A stretch of 64,000 bases of DNA from Papio anubis (GCF_008728515.1 NC_044989.1:80749754-80813753), one strand, 5' to 3'. Shown: positions 10,679-21,623, counted from the stretch's first letter. Numbers and translations are program-made. Notes: a model not told the origin generated them from the letters alone.

Positions 10679-12836
10679 TTTTTTTTTTTTCTTTCTTTCT
10701 TTTTTTTATTATTATTATTATTATACTTTAAGTTCTAGGGTACATGTGCATAACGTGCAGGTTTGTTACATATGTATACTTGTGCCATGTTGCTGTGCTG
10801 CACCCATCAACTCGTCAGCACCCATCAACTCATAATTTACATCAGGTATAACTCCCAATGCAATCCCTCCCCCCTCCCCCCTCCCCCCTCCCCATGATAG
10901 GCCCCGGTGTGTGATGTTCCCCTTCCTGAGTCCAAGTGATCTCATTGTTCAGTTCCCACCTATGAGTGAGAACATGCAGTGTTTGGTTTTCTGTTCTTGT
11001 GTTAGTTTGCTGAGAATGATGGTTTCCAGCTGCATCCATGTCCCTACAAAGGACACGAACTCATCCTTTTTTATGGCTGCATAGTATTCCATGGTGTATA
11101 TGTGCCACATTTTCTTAATCCAGTCTGTCACTGATGGACATTTGGGTTGATTCCAAGTCTTTGCTATTGTGAATAGTGCCACAATAAACATACGTGTGCA
11201 TGTGTCTTTATAGCAGCATGATTTATAATCCTTTGGGTATATACCCAGTAATGGGATGGCTGGGTCATATGGTACATCTAGTTCTAGATCCTTGAGGAAT
11301 TGCCATACTGTTTTCCATAATGGTTGAACTAGTTTACAATCCCACCAACAGTGTAAAAGTGTTCCTATTTCTCCACATCCTCTCCAGCACCTGTTGTTTC
11401 CTGACTTTTTAATTATCGCCATTCTAACTGGTGTGAGATGGTATCTCATTGTGGTTTTGATTTGCATTTCTCTGATGGCCAGTGATGATGAGCATTTTTT
11501 CATGTGCCTGTTGGCTGTATGAATGTCTTCTTTTGAGAAATGTCTGTTCATATCCTTTGCCCACTTTTTGATGGGGCTGTTTGTTTTTTTCTTGTAAATT
11601 TGTTTGAGTTCTTTGTAGGTTCTGGATATTAGCCCTTTGTCAGATGAGTAGATTGCAAAAATTTTCTCCCATTCTGTAGGTTGCCTGTTCACTCTGATGG
11701 TAGTTTCTTTTGCTGTGCAGAAGCTCTTTAGTTTAATTAGATCCCATTTGTCAATTTTGGCTTTTGCTGCCATTGCTTTTGGTGTTTTAGACATGAAGTC
11801 TTTGCCCATGCCTATGTCCTGAATGGTACTACCTAGGTTTTCCTCTAGGGTTTTTATGGTATTAGGTCTAACATTTAAGTCTCTAATCCATCTTGAATTA
11901 ATTTTTGTATAAGGAGTAAGGAAAGGATCCAGTTTCAGCTTTCTACTTACGGCTAGCCAATTTTCCCAGCACCATTTATTAAATAGGGAATCCTTTCCCC
12001 ATTTCTTGTTTCTCTCAGGTTTGTCAAAGATCAGATGGCTGTAGATGTGTGGTATTATTTCTGAGGATTCTGTTCTGTTCCATTGGTCTATATCTCTGTT
12101 TTGGTACCAGTACCATGCTGTTTTGGTTACTGTAGCCTTGTAGTATAGTTTGAAGTCAGGTAGCGTGATGCCTCCAGCTTTGTTCTTTTGGCTTAGGATT
12201 GTCTTGGAGATGCGGGCTCTTTTTTGGTTCCATATGAACTTTAAAGCAGTTTTTTCCAATTCTGTGAAGAAACTCATTGGTAGCTTGATGGGGATGGCAT
12301 TGAATCTATAAATTACCTTGGGCAGTATGGCCATTTTCACGATATTGATTCTTCCTATCCATGAGCATGGTATGTTCTTCCATTTGTTTGTGTCCTCTTT
12401 TATTTCACTGAGCAGTGGTTTGTAGTTCTCCTTGAAGAGGTCCTTTACATCCCTTGTAAGTTGGATTCCTAGGTATTTTATTCTCTTTGAAGCAATTGTG
12501 AATGGAAGTTCATTCATGATTCGGCTCTCTGTTTGTCTGTTACTGGTGTATACGAATGCTTGTGATTTTTGCACATTAATTTTGTATCCTGAGACTTTGC
12601 TGAAGTTGCTTATCAGCTTAAGGAGATTTTGGGCTGAGACAATGGGATTTTGTAAATATACAATCATGTCATCTGCAAAGAGGGACAGTTTGACTTCTTC
12701 TTTTCCTAACTGAATACCCTTGATTTCTTTCTCTTGCCTGATTTTCCTAGCCAGAACTTCCAACACTATGTTGAATAGGAGTGGTGAGAGAGGGCATCCC
12801 TGTCTTGTGCCAGTTTTCAAAGGGAATTTTTTTAAA
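10679..12836 (-). mobile_element. 5'-truncated L1 (young primate L1PA-like), antisense
   Basis: Begins at a poly(T)/(TTA)n tail, continues through the L1PA 3' UTR and its polypurine tract (10863-10893), then ORF2, and breaks off within the RT region at about 12826. It lies in the L2 3' end; AATTTTTTT is present at both borders, a plausible target-site duplication in low-complexity sequence. The 3' UTR has the duplicated CAACTCGTCAGCACCCAT block also found in the L1 at 21415. Confidence 0.95.
10949..12820 (-). pseudogene. L1 ORF2 C-terminal remnant, open 623 codons
   Basis: ORF2p is the L1 endonuclease/reverse transcriptase, normally about 1275 residues. This open stretch starts at an internal Met within the RT domain (TGTRQGCPLSPLLFN), includes the FADD catalytic motif near residue 49, the thumb and linker, the C-terminal Cys-His motif CWRGCGEIGTLLHCWWDC (CX3CX7HX4C) and the normal terminus FSLIGGN. 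The endonuclease and first half of RT are lost by 5' truncation, so it cannot act as an autonomous enzyme. The lack of stops shows recent insertion, not selection. Confidence 0.93.
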
Positions 12837-12857
12837 AAATTGAATGAATGGCTGAAT

Positions 12858-13340
12858 AGTTGTTAATCTTTTCTAGTTTACAGACCTATGAACTATTTTA
12901 AAATTTGATGAAATCTATGGAAACTTTTTTTAGAAAAATGTTATACCCACATAATTTGTACTAAAATTCTAAAGCTGATATATCCTCTTACATTTTTCCA
13001 GGAATGTTTTCCACACCCAGGAACTCCTGTTTGATCATTGGTGGCCTAGAGGAAGGGACAAAGTATAAAGCCAAACTCTACTATTGTCTGTTGGATGATT
13101 ACTACTGCTTAAATCATGGTGGCCTGTAGATTGAGGATAAAGGGCACAAAGTGAACATAAATTTACCATTTTCACACAATTATTTATAAGAAAAATAAAA
13201 CTGGAACTCATTTCTGATCACAATTTTTTTGAACCAGTTAACTGAACAACAGGAATTAAGATCTGTTTGTTTATTTTGTTTTGGAGACTTAATTGTGCTA
13301 GCATAATTTTACAAGGGTGAAAATCATGTTTGAACTCTTT
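12858..13340. other. Intronic sequence with copy B of the 118-bp duplication
   Basis: Unique-looking sequence between the L2 tail and the MST LTR, including the duplication copy at 13119-13236. Confidence 0.5.
13119..13236 (+). repeat. Local direct duplication, copy B (partner 8618-8735)
   Basis: Same orientation and length as copy A, with substitutions concentrated in the first 50 positions and after GATCACA. Flanks on both sides differ from those of copy A. Confidence 0.85.
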
Positions 13341-13740
13341 TGTATTAGGCCATTCTTGCATTACTATAAAGAAACACCTGTGACTGGGTAATTTATAAGA
13401 AAAAAGGTTTAATGGTTCTGCAGGCTGTATAGGAAGCATGGCTCTGTCCTCTGCTTCTGGGAAGGCTCCAGGAAGCTTTTACTCATGGAGGAAGGTGAAG
13501 TGGGAGTAGGCAAGAGTAAAAGAGAGAGAGTGCCCGGGGAGAGATGCCACACACTTTTAAATGACCAGATCTTTTGTGAACTCACAGTGAGATCTCACTT
13601 ATCACCACAGGGATGGCACAAGCCATTCATGAGGGACATGCCTTCATGATCCAAACACCTTCCACCAGGTCCACCCTCCAACATTGGGGATTACAATTTA
13701 ACATGAAATTTGGGTGGGGACAAATATCCAAACTATATCA
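13341..13740 (-). mobile_element. MST-type MaLR LTR, antisense
   Basis: Runs from TGTATTAGGCCATTCTTGCA through GACTGGGTAATTTATAAGAA and TCAACATGAAATTTGG-like motifs to ATATCA, i.e. a TG...CA LTR in reverse. Borders TCTTT and CCTTT are a near-match for a 5-bp target duplication. Solo. Confidence 0.87.
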
Positions 13741-13783
13741 CCTTTGTGGCTCTCTGCTTATACTCCTCAAGTTTTTCCATTTT

Positions 13784-13868
13784 CCTTTCTCTCAGCATCA
13801 GAGTGCCTGATTTTATTGATATGGGGTTCAGTTTGATCATGATGGGTTTCCAAAGCTCCCTTTCTCTC
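13784..13868 (+). repeat. 65-bp copied insertion flanked by 10-bp direct repeats
   Basis: CCTTTCTCTC occurs at 13784-13793 and again at 13859-13868. The intervening 13794-13858 is nearly identical to 15130-15195, part of a MER5-like element 1.3 kb away (shared: GCCTGATTTTATTGATATGG and GATCATGATGGGTTTCCAAA). Confidence 0.85.
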
Positions 13869-13869
13869 T

Positions 13870-14860
13870 TCCCAAGGTATTTATCTAAATTTCACAACCT
13901 TAAAAAGGAAATGCCTACAAGATCATGTTTGAAAGAGGTTTATGTAAATGTCCAGGAATGAAATTATTTTAATTTCTGCCTTTCCAATTTAAAATTCTGT
14001 ATTCCTGTCTTAAGTAGGTACCCCCATGTGTTGAATAAAATGGCACATTTGTTGCTGAGAAGCTCTAAGACAGCAGAATTTTGCCCTCAGCACTTCTTAA
14101 GGAAAATGGCCTCTGTGAATTAAGGATTTACGGGTGACCATGCTTCTGCTAGGAAGGTTTGAAGATCTGAACTCACATGCTGGGATCCTGTCTTGATTAA
14201 AGGCTGCAGAGAAGCTGATACAGTAAATAGTCTTTGCTATCGGTGGACTCATATTTCCTGCTAGAGATAAACCAAGCTTTGTGCTATAAAGCAATCAGTG
14301 AGTACCGCAGTGGCTGATTCAGCACTCTGCCCCTACTAGGCTGGCACCTGCTATTAGAAATGGTCTCAAAATCATAAATGTTCACTTCGGAGTTACAGGA
14401 CATGGGGATGAGTTGAATCTATTCCTCCATGTGAACACTTGGTCACTTTCCCCACATTACACTGTAAAACCAATTTTTGTGGTTTTATTTCTCTGAGTCC
14501 TCATTGACGCCATTTAACAGGAAATTCAGCTAAAGCCCCAAGACAAGTATAGAGATTTCTAGGAAAACTTCCTTTGGGCTGCTTTAGCAGAGGAAGTGCT
14601 TGTGTTTTATATATGCACCTACAAATGTCATCACCAGGGGAGAGGAACACTCACATGAACAGTCCAACCTAATTCATTTCTATTTGATTTTGAAATGCAC
14701 AGCACTCCTTAGATTCTCAGTAACTTTTCATGGGGGTGGGAGGGGTAATAGTAAGAGAAGCATGTGTTCTTTGAGCTCACATTGCATAATGGAAATAAGC
14801 AACAAACTGTATCTGACATTCCATGTGGATACTTGGCTGTTGACACTGGATTTAGAGGTT
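13870..14860. other. Intronic sequence, no recognisable element
   Basis: No gene or identifiable repeat. Frames such as 14097-14294 and 14600-14890 are not supported by anything else. Confidence 0.5.
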
Positions 14861-14862
14861 GC

Positions 14863-14990
14863 TACTCAAAGTGTAGTTCTAGAGCAGTAGAACTAGAGCA
14901 GAATACCCTAGAAGCTTTTTGGAAGGCAGTTTCCGGTGTCCACACCTCAGGATCTTTATTTTAACAAGATCCCCAGCTGATTCATTTGCA
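14863..14990 (+). mobile_element. MER5A-like hAT-Charlie element, sense
   Basis: TACTCAAAGTGTAGTTC at the start and TTTTAACAAGATCCCCAGCT with a GATTCATTTGCAT end match the MER5A layout. Short and degenerate. Confidence 0.65.
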
Positions 14991-15000
14991 TATTGTCTTT

Positions 15001-15038
15001 TCCTTTCTCTTTTTTCTTTTTTTTTTTTTTTTTTCAGA
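15001..15038 (+). repeat. Pyrimidine tract ending in CAG
   Basis: TTCCTTTCTC followed by a long T run and TTTTCAG forms a strong 3'-splice-site-like sequence, but no donor or open exon follows. Confidence 0.7.
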
Positions 15039-15054
15039 AGGGTTGTTTAAAGCC

Positions 15055-15243
15055 CTGTTTCCCAAACATGGAAGTGCATTGGGATCAGCTGGGGGGAGTT
15101 TTTAAAATACTGATTGACACCTGGGTCCTGCAGTCAGCGTGCCTGATTTTATTGATATGGGATTCAGTTTGATCATGATGGGTTTCCAAAGCTCCCCAGA
15201 TGGTTGTAAAGTGCAGCAGAGTTTGAGAGCCTCTGGTTTAGAG
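15055..15243 (+). mobile_element. MER5-like non-autonomous hAT element
   Basis: CCCAAACATGGAAGTGCATT, GGATCAGCTGGGGGGAG, a TTTTTAAAATACTG block, AAGCTCCCCAGATG and TTTGAGAGCCTCTGG follow the plan of hAT-Charlie MITEs of the MER5/MER58 type. Its centre is the probable template for the insertion at 13794. Confidence 0.6.
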
Positions 15244-15244
15244 C

Positions 15245-16790
15245 AGAACCAGAATGCATCTCAGGCACATGTGAATGGTTAAGAGTTGACAATTTCTGAA
15301 ACAGACTTTCAATTTGTTACCTGGCATTCTACCAGCCACAAATTTTTATTTGTGTTTTATGTACTCAAGTGTTAGCTGTCTTCTTAATCACCAAAGATAA
15401 GTGAGTTATCTAGTTTACTGTTTTACTATTTTATCTGCTTATTTGAAAATTGATAGATAGCTTTGGTTTATATGGTTATTCTAGACCAGTCAAAAGATTT
15501 GCTTAATTGAATCTAATTTCCTAATATGTTTTTAGAGAGAAGGGCATGGTCTAAAGAATGTCATTTAAAGATCTTACCAATACTATGCAGTAGTTAGTTC
15601 TCTTAAAGAAGCAAGAGCTGAGATTTCAAAAAGTTAAATAACTGCCTAAATTGTACAGCCAGTCATTGGAAAAGCCAAAGGTTGAATTTGGCATTTGAAA
15701 AGGCTTTATCTGATTCTTAAAGCCCATACTTTTCTGATCCTCCATGCTGTTTCCGGAAAAACTTAGCTATGTATGATTAACAGCAACTTTAAAAAGAGAA
15801 TTTCTGGTTTATTTTTGTGTAGCCTTATGCAGGGTACACATAGAAATGTGTAGCTTTTTGAAATTTTGTGTAAGCCATTCCACCAACCATCACTGAGTAA
15901 ATGTAGTATATTCCCTTAGGTTCTGATTTAAAATAGCAACAAACAAGCAAAGAAGTTAGGGGAATTGAAGGTGGTTGAGGAGCACAAGGTATTGAGATGT
16001 TTGTTAGGTGCACTGGGTAGGGTAGCTTGAAAGAATTTGCAAGAGGCAGATGCTTCACTAGGAGCTGCTGCTCTAGTCAGACTGGAAGGAAGCAACAGGA
16101 AAGACAAGCTTTAGAAGAAAGGAAAAAGTACTCTTATCAAAAATACTAAAAGGTTATTTCAGATTATATATAGCAGCAGATGGCACAATGTAAAGGACAA
16201 ACTGATTAACTTGCTGGGATTTTTGGTGTCCACTTCATAGCCAACCATAAAATGCACTTAACAAAGCAGTGACTTTGTTAAATGATAGCTTCCAGAACAT
16301 GCCATCTGTGGTCCCTGCCTGTTCTCGTTGCCTGATGAAGGCTGGAATTGCTCTGTCTGAAAATGCAGATTCTTTCATCTGGTTGTTTTCATATCCTTGT
16401 GAATTCTTTTCTGAGACTGGATTTCTGTATATCTGAGAAGGACCTTGACTTATAAACATCTTTGCTCCCAATGGCTTCATGTTTCTCCATAGCATCACAC
16501 TGAGAGATTGCTAGCAAAAAGGCAGCTTTGTTGATTTGTTGATTCGTTTGTTTATTGGGGATGGGTATATTTTGGCATCATAAAAGATTCTAAACTTGAT
16601 ACTGAAATCCTAGGAAAGCCAAAAAGGAGATTCTGGTAGGGGAGTTCTGGCCCCATGTTCTGATTACCATTTCCTATTACAATCACCATGTTTATGAGGA
16701 ATGTACAGAAGCAGGCAACTTCCCACGTTCCTACTTTTTCCTGTTTCCCAGGTCTCCCTTCAATTTGTCTTTATTTCTCTAACTTCCACT
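15245..16790. other. Intronic sequence, no recognisable element
   Basis: No gene, RNA or identifiable repeat; AT-rich with scattered short frames. Confidence 0.5.
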
Positions 16791-16808
16791 GCCTCCCACT
16801 TTCTTTTC

Positions 16809-17792
16809 TTTTTTTTATTATACTTTAAGTTCTAGGGTACATGTGCACAACGTGCAGGTTTGTTACATGTGTATATATGTGCCATGTTGGTGTGCTGCAC
16901 CCGTTAACTCGTCATTTACGTTACGTGTATCTCCTAATGCTATCCCTCACCCCTCCCCCGACCCCAAGACAGGCCCCCGTGTGTGATGTTCCCTGCCCTG
17001 TGTCCAAGTGTTCTCATTGTTTAATTCCCACCTATGAGTGAGAACATGCAGTGTTTGGTTTTCTGTTCTTGTGATAGTTTGCTGAGAATGATGGTTTCCA
17101 GCTTCATCCATGTCCCTACAAAGGACATGAACTCATTCTTTTTTATGGCTGCATAGTATTCCATGGTGTATACGTGCCACATTTTCTTAATCCAGTCTGT
17201 CATTGATGGACATTTGGGTTGGTTCCAAGTCTTTGCAATTGTGAATAGTGCCACAATAAACATATGTGTGCATGTGTCTTTATAGCAGCATGATTTAAAA
17301 TCCTTTGGGTATATGCCCAGTAATGGGATGGTTGGGTCAAATGGTATTTCTAGTTCTAGATCCTTGAGGAATTTCCACACTGTCTTCCACAATGGTTGAA
17401 CTAGTTTACAGTCCCACCCACCAACAGTGTAAAAGCTTTCCTATTTCTCCACATCCTCTCTAGCATCTGTTGTTTCCTGACTTTTTAATGATTGCCATTC
17501 TAACTGGTGTGAGATGGTATCTCATTGTGGTTTTGATTTGCATTTCTTTGATGGCCAGTGATGGTGAGCATTTTTTCATGTGTCTGTTCGCTGCATAAAT
17601 GTCTTCTTTTGAGAAGTGTCTGTTCATATCCTTTGCCCACTTTTTGATGGGGTTGTTTGATTTTTTTCTTGTAAATTTGTTTAAGTTCTTTGTAGATTCT
17701 GGATATTAGCCCTTTGTCAGATGTGTAGATTGCAAAAATTTTCTCCCATTCTGTAGGTTGCCTGTTCACTCTGACGGTAGTTTCTTTTGCTT
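16809..17792 (-). mobile_element. 5'-truncated L1PA element, antisense
   Basis: 3' UTR and ORF2 tail of an L1PA, flanked by CTCCCACTTTCTTTTC (16793-16808) and CTCCCACTTTATTTTC (17793-17808), a 15/16 target-site duplication. The ORF2 tail is broken: a 4-bp CCCA tandem duplication near 17415 shifts the frame, leaving separate blocks at 17021-17392 and 17500-17799. It lacks the 3' UTR duplication seen in the L1s at 10679 and 21415. Confidence 0.95.
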
Positions 17793-17878
17793 CTCCCACT
17801 TTATTTTCACTGGTATCTTGTTATATCCCTAGATTCTACCCTTTCTCCTATTCATTTTAAAGAATGAATTAATTAAAT

Positions 17879-17992
17879 AGATGGGGTCTTGCTATGTTGC
17901 TTAGGCTGGTCTTGAATTCTTGGGCTCAAGCCATCCTCCTGCCTTAGCCTCCAGAGTTGCTGGCATTCAGGCATGAGTCATCATACCCAACT
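17879..17992 (-). mobile_element. Free Alu monomer (FLAM-like), antisense
   Basis: TAGATGGGGTCTTGCTATGT, AGGCTGGTCTTGAATTCTTG and GGCATTCAGGCATGAGTCA are one reversed Alu left monomer with no second arm. Confidence 0.75.
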
Positions 17993-17999
17993 CTCCTGT

Positions 18000-20794
18000 T
18001 CATTTTCTCTTCTCCCATCTTTTCCCCTTTGAACTGCCACTCTCCTCTGTGATATTTTTTGATTAAGAAGTTTTCTTTCAACTTATTTGAAATTGTGATG
18101 ACTAGTCCAGGGGCTAAACTGAAGCTGATTTTTACATAGTCTATGTTTATGAAAGATTTTCTAAAATATTTTATTAACAGCAATAATAAATTCTAGGAAG
18201 ATATTTAAAATACAATGGAGTATGAATGAATCTTCAATTCTGTAGAAGCATCATTTAAATACAAATATAACTGCAGAGCAAGAGAAGGTATTCTTTAAAC
18301 TATCATGCTTCAGAACTAGGGGTGTGCTTTTGGCATTTTTGAATGGATAAATTTTCAGTATGAGGGACTATGGGACTTTTACAGAAAGTCTGGAATCCTT
18401 GGCCCTGACCTCTAAATGCCCATAGTGCCAACTGAGTCATTTGACAGTCACGGACATTTACACAGATTTCCAAATGAAATGGTAAGGTTTATTTTATTGT
18501 AGCATTCTTATTCTCTATGTTAAAACTAAAGTAGTTTCTTTAAAACTGTGCCATCATTTAGATAGATGCTCCCTAATTATTTTTTCAGTTTCTTATACTT
18601 ACTGCAAAATAATTATGTAGACATGTCAGTGTTGAAGATCAAGTGCAACGCAGTTGCTATAAGAAGTGGCACATAGAACATTCATCATTCTAGTTAAATG
18701 CAAAGGAACTTGTCCTGATTACATGAATGCTAACTTTCTATTCCTTGATTGAACTTCTCCAAGCAAGACTACGAGTCCATACCTTGTAGTAATTTATAAT
18801 GTGAAAAAGTATTTTTCTACCTCAGATTTTAATGAAAATTAAATAAATGAATGTGGTAAAGCACTTAGAGCCAAGTTGAACTCTGGCATTGCCTTGATTA
18901 TATCTGGAAGATAACTGCTTACCCACCTCCAAGCCCCAACAACCATGGCTCAATAACTGTTTTCATGAATCGAGGAATTTGAGATCCTCTGTTAATAATA
19001 ACACCAGCCTCAAGCATGACAGAAGTCTCCTAGATGTTTGAATCTAACACCTGCACTTTTCAAAACAGTGGACTTTAGTAAAAACTTTCATGTGACAATA
19101 ATTTTGGAAACAACTCCACTAAAGCATAATGCATGGTTTAAGCTAACACTTCAGGTGACCTAAAGCCTGAACTGAAGAAAGCAAATAAGTTTGATCATTA
19201 TTCTTTCTTGTGATGAGCTCTAACAGTGACTTATATGCATTTCGTTAGAACACTCCTACAACCATTGAGACCAGAATAAAAGAATAAAAAGAAACAGATT
19301 CCTACTATAGCAAGTGAGATTCAGTTTAAAACTGAAACACATACACACACACACACACACATTCCAGTTGCAAATGTGATTAAATATGATAAAAATAGAG
19401 AATCAAAAGTGACCTCTTTCCCCACATAGGGAGAGTAGCTCTTTGAACTAGGAAGCATTTTGTTGTCTGGTCAATAGAGCCTAAATGTAATGCTTGCCTA
19501 TAACCAGGCATGGAAGAACTCCATGCCTCCACCAGGTCAGTTTATTATTCCCTGCTGTGTCTGGGTTGCAAATGAGAATAAAACCTCTCACTTCTATGAG
19601 ATGAGTCAACCTGCAGTTCACCGTGGCCACATTCCTGGGAAAATAACTTGTCAGGAGAAATGATTAAAGAAGACCGTGTTTGACTTCAATCCTGCCCGAT
19701 TGGTGAATTATATTTTTAGAGCAATCAGTTTAAATCCTACAGATTGAAATTGTGCTGCTCGCTAACTGCCTGGGTGATTTGGCATGAAATTTAATTTGCT
19801 TTAACATGCATGGGGGGTAAGCAGAGGGGCGTTAATTTCACATTTGAGAGTTGCTGCAGTACTTTGAAAATAACTAAAATCGTGGTGTAATACTTTGCTC
19901 TCATTTTTCTTCTTCAAAACAGGCATGATGCTCTGGCCAAATTCGGTACTTTAGTCTACCAGTTTGGGCTAATTTTATCTTTTTTCCATGATTCTCATTC
20001 TTTCTCACTTTAATGTCAGCATTAACTGAGCACTTACCATGTGCTGGTTACTTGCTTAGTTGATCATCTAATTAACATTCAGCATATTAGCCACTCAATT
20101 TTATAATTGGGGAAAGTTGACAACTACTGACCATTTCCAGACCTTTCCTCTCTTTGCAGGGACACAGAGGGAAGCCCCTCTAATAGGGTGCTAAGTTTTT
20201 GCTCTTTCATGTCTGTCTTCCCAGAGTGGAACCCTCATTCGCCTTGAGTGTGCCCACTGCAAGGGAGAATTTTGGAATCAAGGATTATGTTTTAAATATT
20301 TTTTGATGTAGCAATTCAGCTTTCAAGTAATCTAAGTTAGTCCTCAAAGTCATGTCATTTTAAAGCTATTTCTCTGACATGAGTAAGTCAAGGCTGAGCT
20401 AATCTTAAAATGTGCATGCTGATAATAATAAAACAATAATAAAACAATTAAAAAAAAAGTGCTTCTAGGAAATCAATGTCTTGAACCTACCTGGAGAGTG
20501 ATCTATAAATAAGCCATTTTTTTTAATTGCCTGAGGCTAATGTAATGGATATTGAAAATGCCTTACTACTCTGCCATGTAATCTACATGTCCGCAACTGA
20601 TATTTCCGCTGGTCAGGATTCATATTAAATGTAAACTCAACTATATGTGGTGACTAGAAAGCCAACTAACAGCAGTCATTGATTCATGCAATGAGTCTAA
20701 TGCCAATTGTACTTTTAGGTAAATGTTTTGATAGGACACTTCATCAGCAGTAAGAATTCCTCCACTGGATCTTTAAGAAAATACTTTGCTTCTG
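18000..20794. other. Repeat-poor intronic stretch
   Basis: No gene. Apart from an interrupted CA run at about 19337-19362 and a degenerate MIR-like antisense piece at about 20015-20125, the sequence looks unique. The part at 19640-19910 has scattered CpGs and AT-rich homeodomain-like motifs and may be conserved non-coding DNA. Confidence 0.5.
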
Positions 20795-21076
20795 GGCCGG
20801 GCGCGGTGGCTCAAGCCTGTAATCCCAGCACTTTGGGAGGCCGAGACGGGCGGATCACGAGGTCAGGAGATCGAGACCATCCTGGCTAACACGGTGAAAC
20901 TCCGTCTCTATTAAAATACAGAAAAAATTAGCCAGGCGTGGTAGTGGGCGCCTGTAATCCCAGCTACTGTGGAGGCTGAGGCAGAATCATCGCTGGAACC
21001 CGGGAGGCAGAGCTTGCAGTGAACTAAGATGGCACCACTGCACTCCAGTCTGGGCAACAGTGTGAGACTCCACCTC
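20795..21076 (+). mobile_element. AluY-like element, sense
   Basis: From GGCCGGGCGCGGTGGCTCAA to a GAGACTCCACCTCAAG end, with the GAGACGGGCGGATCACGAG block of young Alus. The right arm has small lesions (ACTGTGGAGG, GGCAGAATCATCG). Its tail is the purine tract at 21077-21170. Confidence 0.93.
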
Positions 21077-21170
21077 AAGAAAGAAGAGAAGAGGAGAAAA
21101 GAAAAGAAAGAACAGAGAAGAGAAAAGAAAAGAAGAAAAAGAAAAAGAAAAGAAAGAGAAAAGAAAATGG
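21077..21170 (+). repeat. Purine-only (A/G) tract between two Alus
   Basis: Almost pure A/G for about 94 bases (GAAAA and GAAGA motifs), derived from the tail of the first Alu and running straight into the next Alu. Able to form triplex-like structures and difficult to assemble. Confidence 0.85.
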
Positions 21171-21216
21171 GGCCGGGCGCGGTGGCTCAAGCCTGTAATC
21201 CCAGCACTTTGGGAGG

Positions 21217-21316
21217 NNNNNNNNNNNNNNNNNNNNNNNNNNNNNNNNNNNNNNNNNNNNNNNNNNNNNNNNNNNNNNNNNNNNNNNNNNNNNNNNNNNN
21301 NNNNNNNNNNNNNNNN
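21217..21316. other. Assembly gap, exactly 100 N
   Basis: Lies within the AluY. The left flank ends ...TTTGGGAGG and the right flank begins CCGAGACGGG..., which are adjacent in the Alu consensus. The open frames across it are meaningless. Confidence 0.99.
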
Positions 21317-21414
21317 CCGAGACGGGCGGATCACGAGGTCAGGAGATCGAGACCATCCTGGCTAACACGGTGAAACCCCATCTCTACTAAAAATACAAAA
21401 AAAACTAGCCTGGC

Positions 21415-21623
21415 AGGGATTGCATTGGGAGTTATACCTGATGTAAATGATGAGTTGATGGGTGCTGACGAGTTGATGGCTGCAGCACACCAACATGGCA
21501 CAAGTATACATATGTAACAAACCTGCACGTTATGCACATGTACCCTAGAACTCAAAGTATAATAATAAAAAAAAAAAATGAAAAAAAATACAATTAAACC
21601 ATCATGGAAAAAAAAAAAAAAAA
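21415..21623 (+). mobile_element. L1 3' UTR insertion in AluY, with second poly(A)
   Basis: About 150 bp of L1PA-type 3' UTR (AGGGATTGCATTGGGAGTTA to AACTCAAAGTATAATAAT), poly(A) at 21567-21578, about 29 bp of other sequence (21579-21607), then a second poly(A). AAACTAGCCTGGC occurs on both sides (21402-21414 and 21621-21633), with the adjoining A run extending the target-site duplication. Confidence 0.92.

Noticed and set aside
15001..15040. Strong 3' splice site at a poly(T) CAG
   Set aside because: No plausible exon or donor follows within a few hundred bases.
20987..21373. Open frames spanning the N gap
   Set aside because: They cross unknown bases inside Alu sequence.
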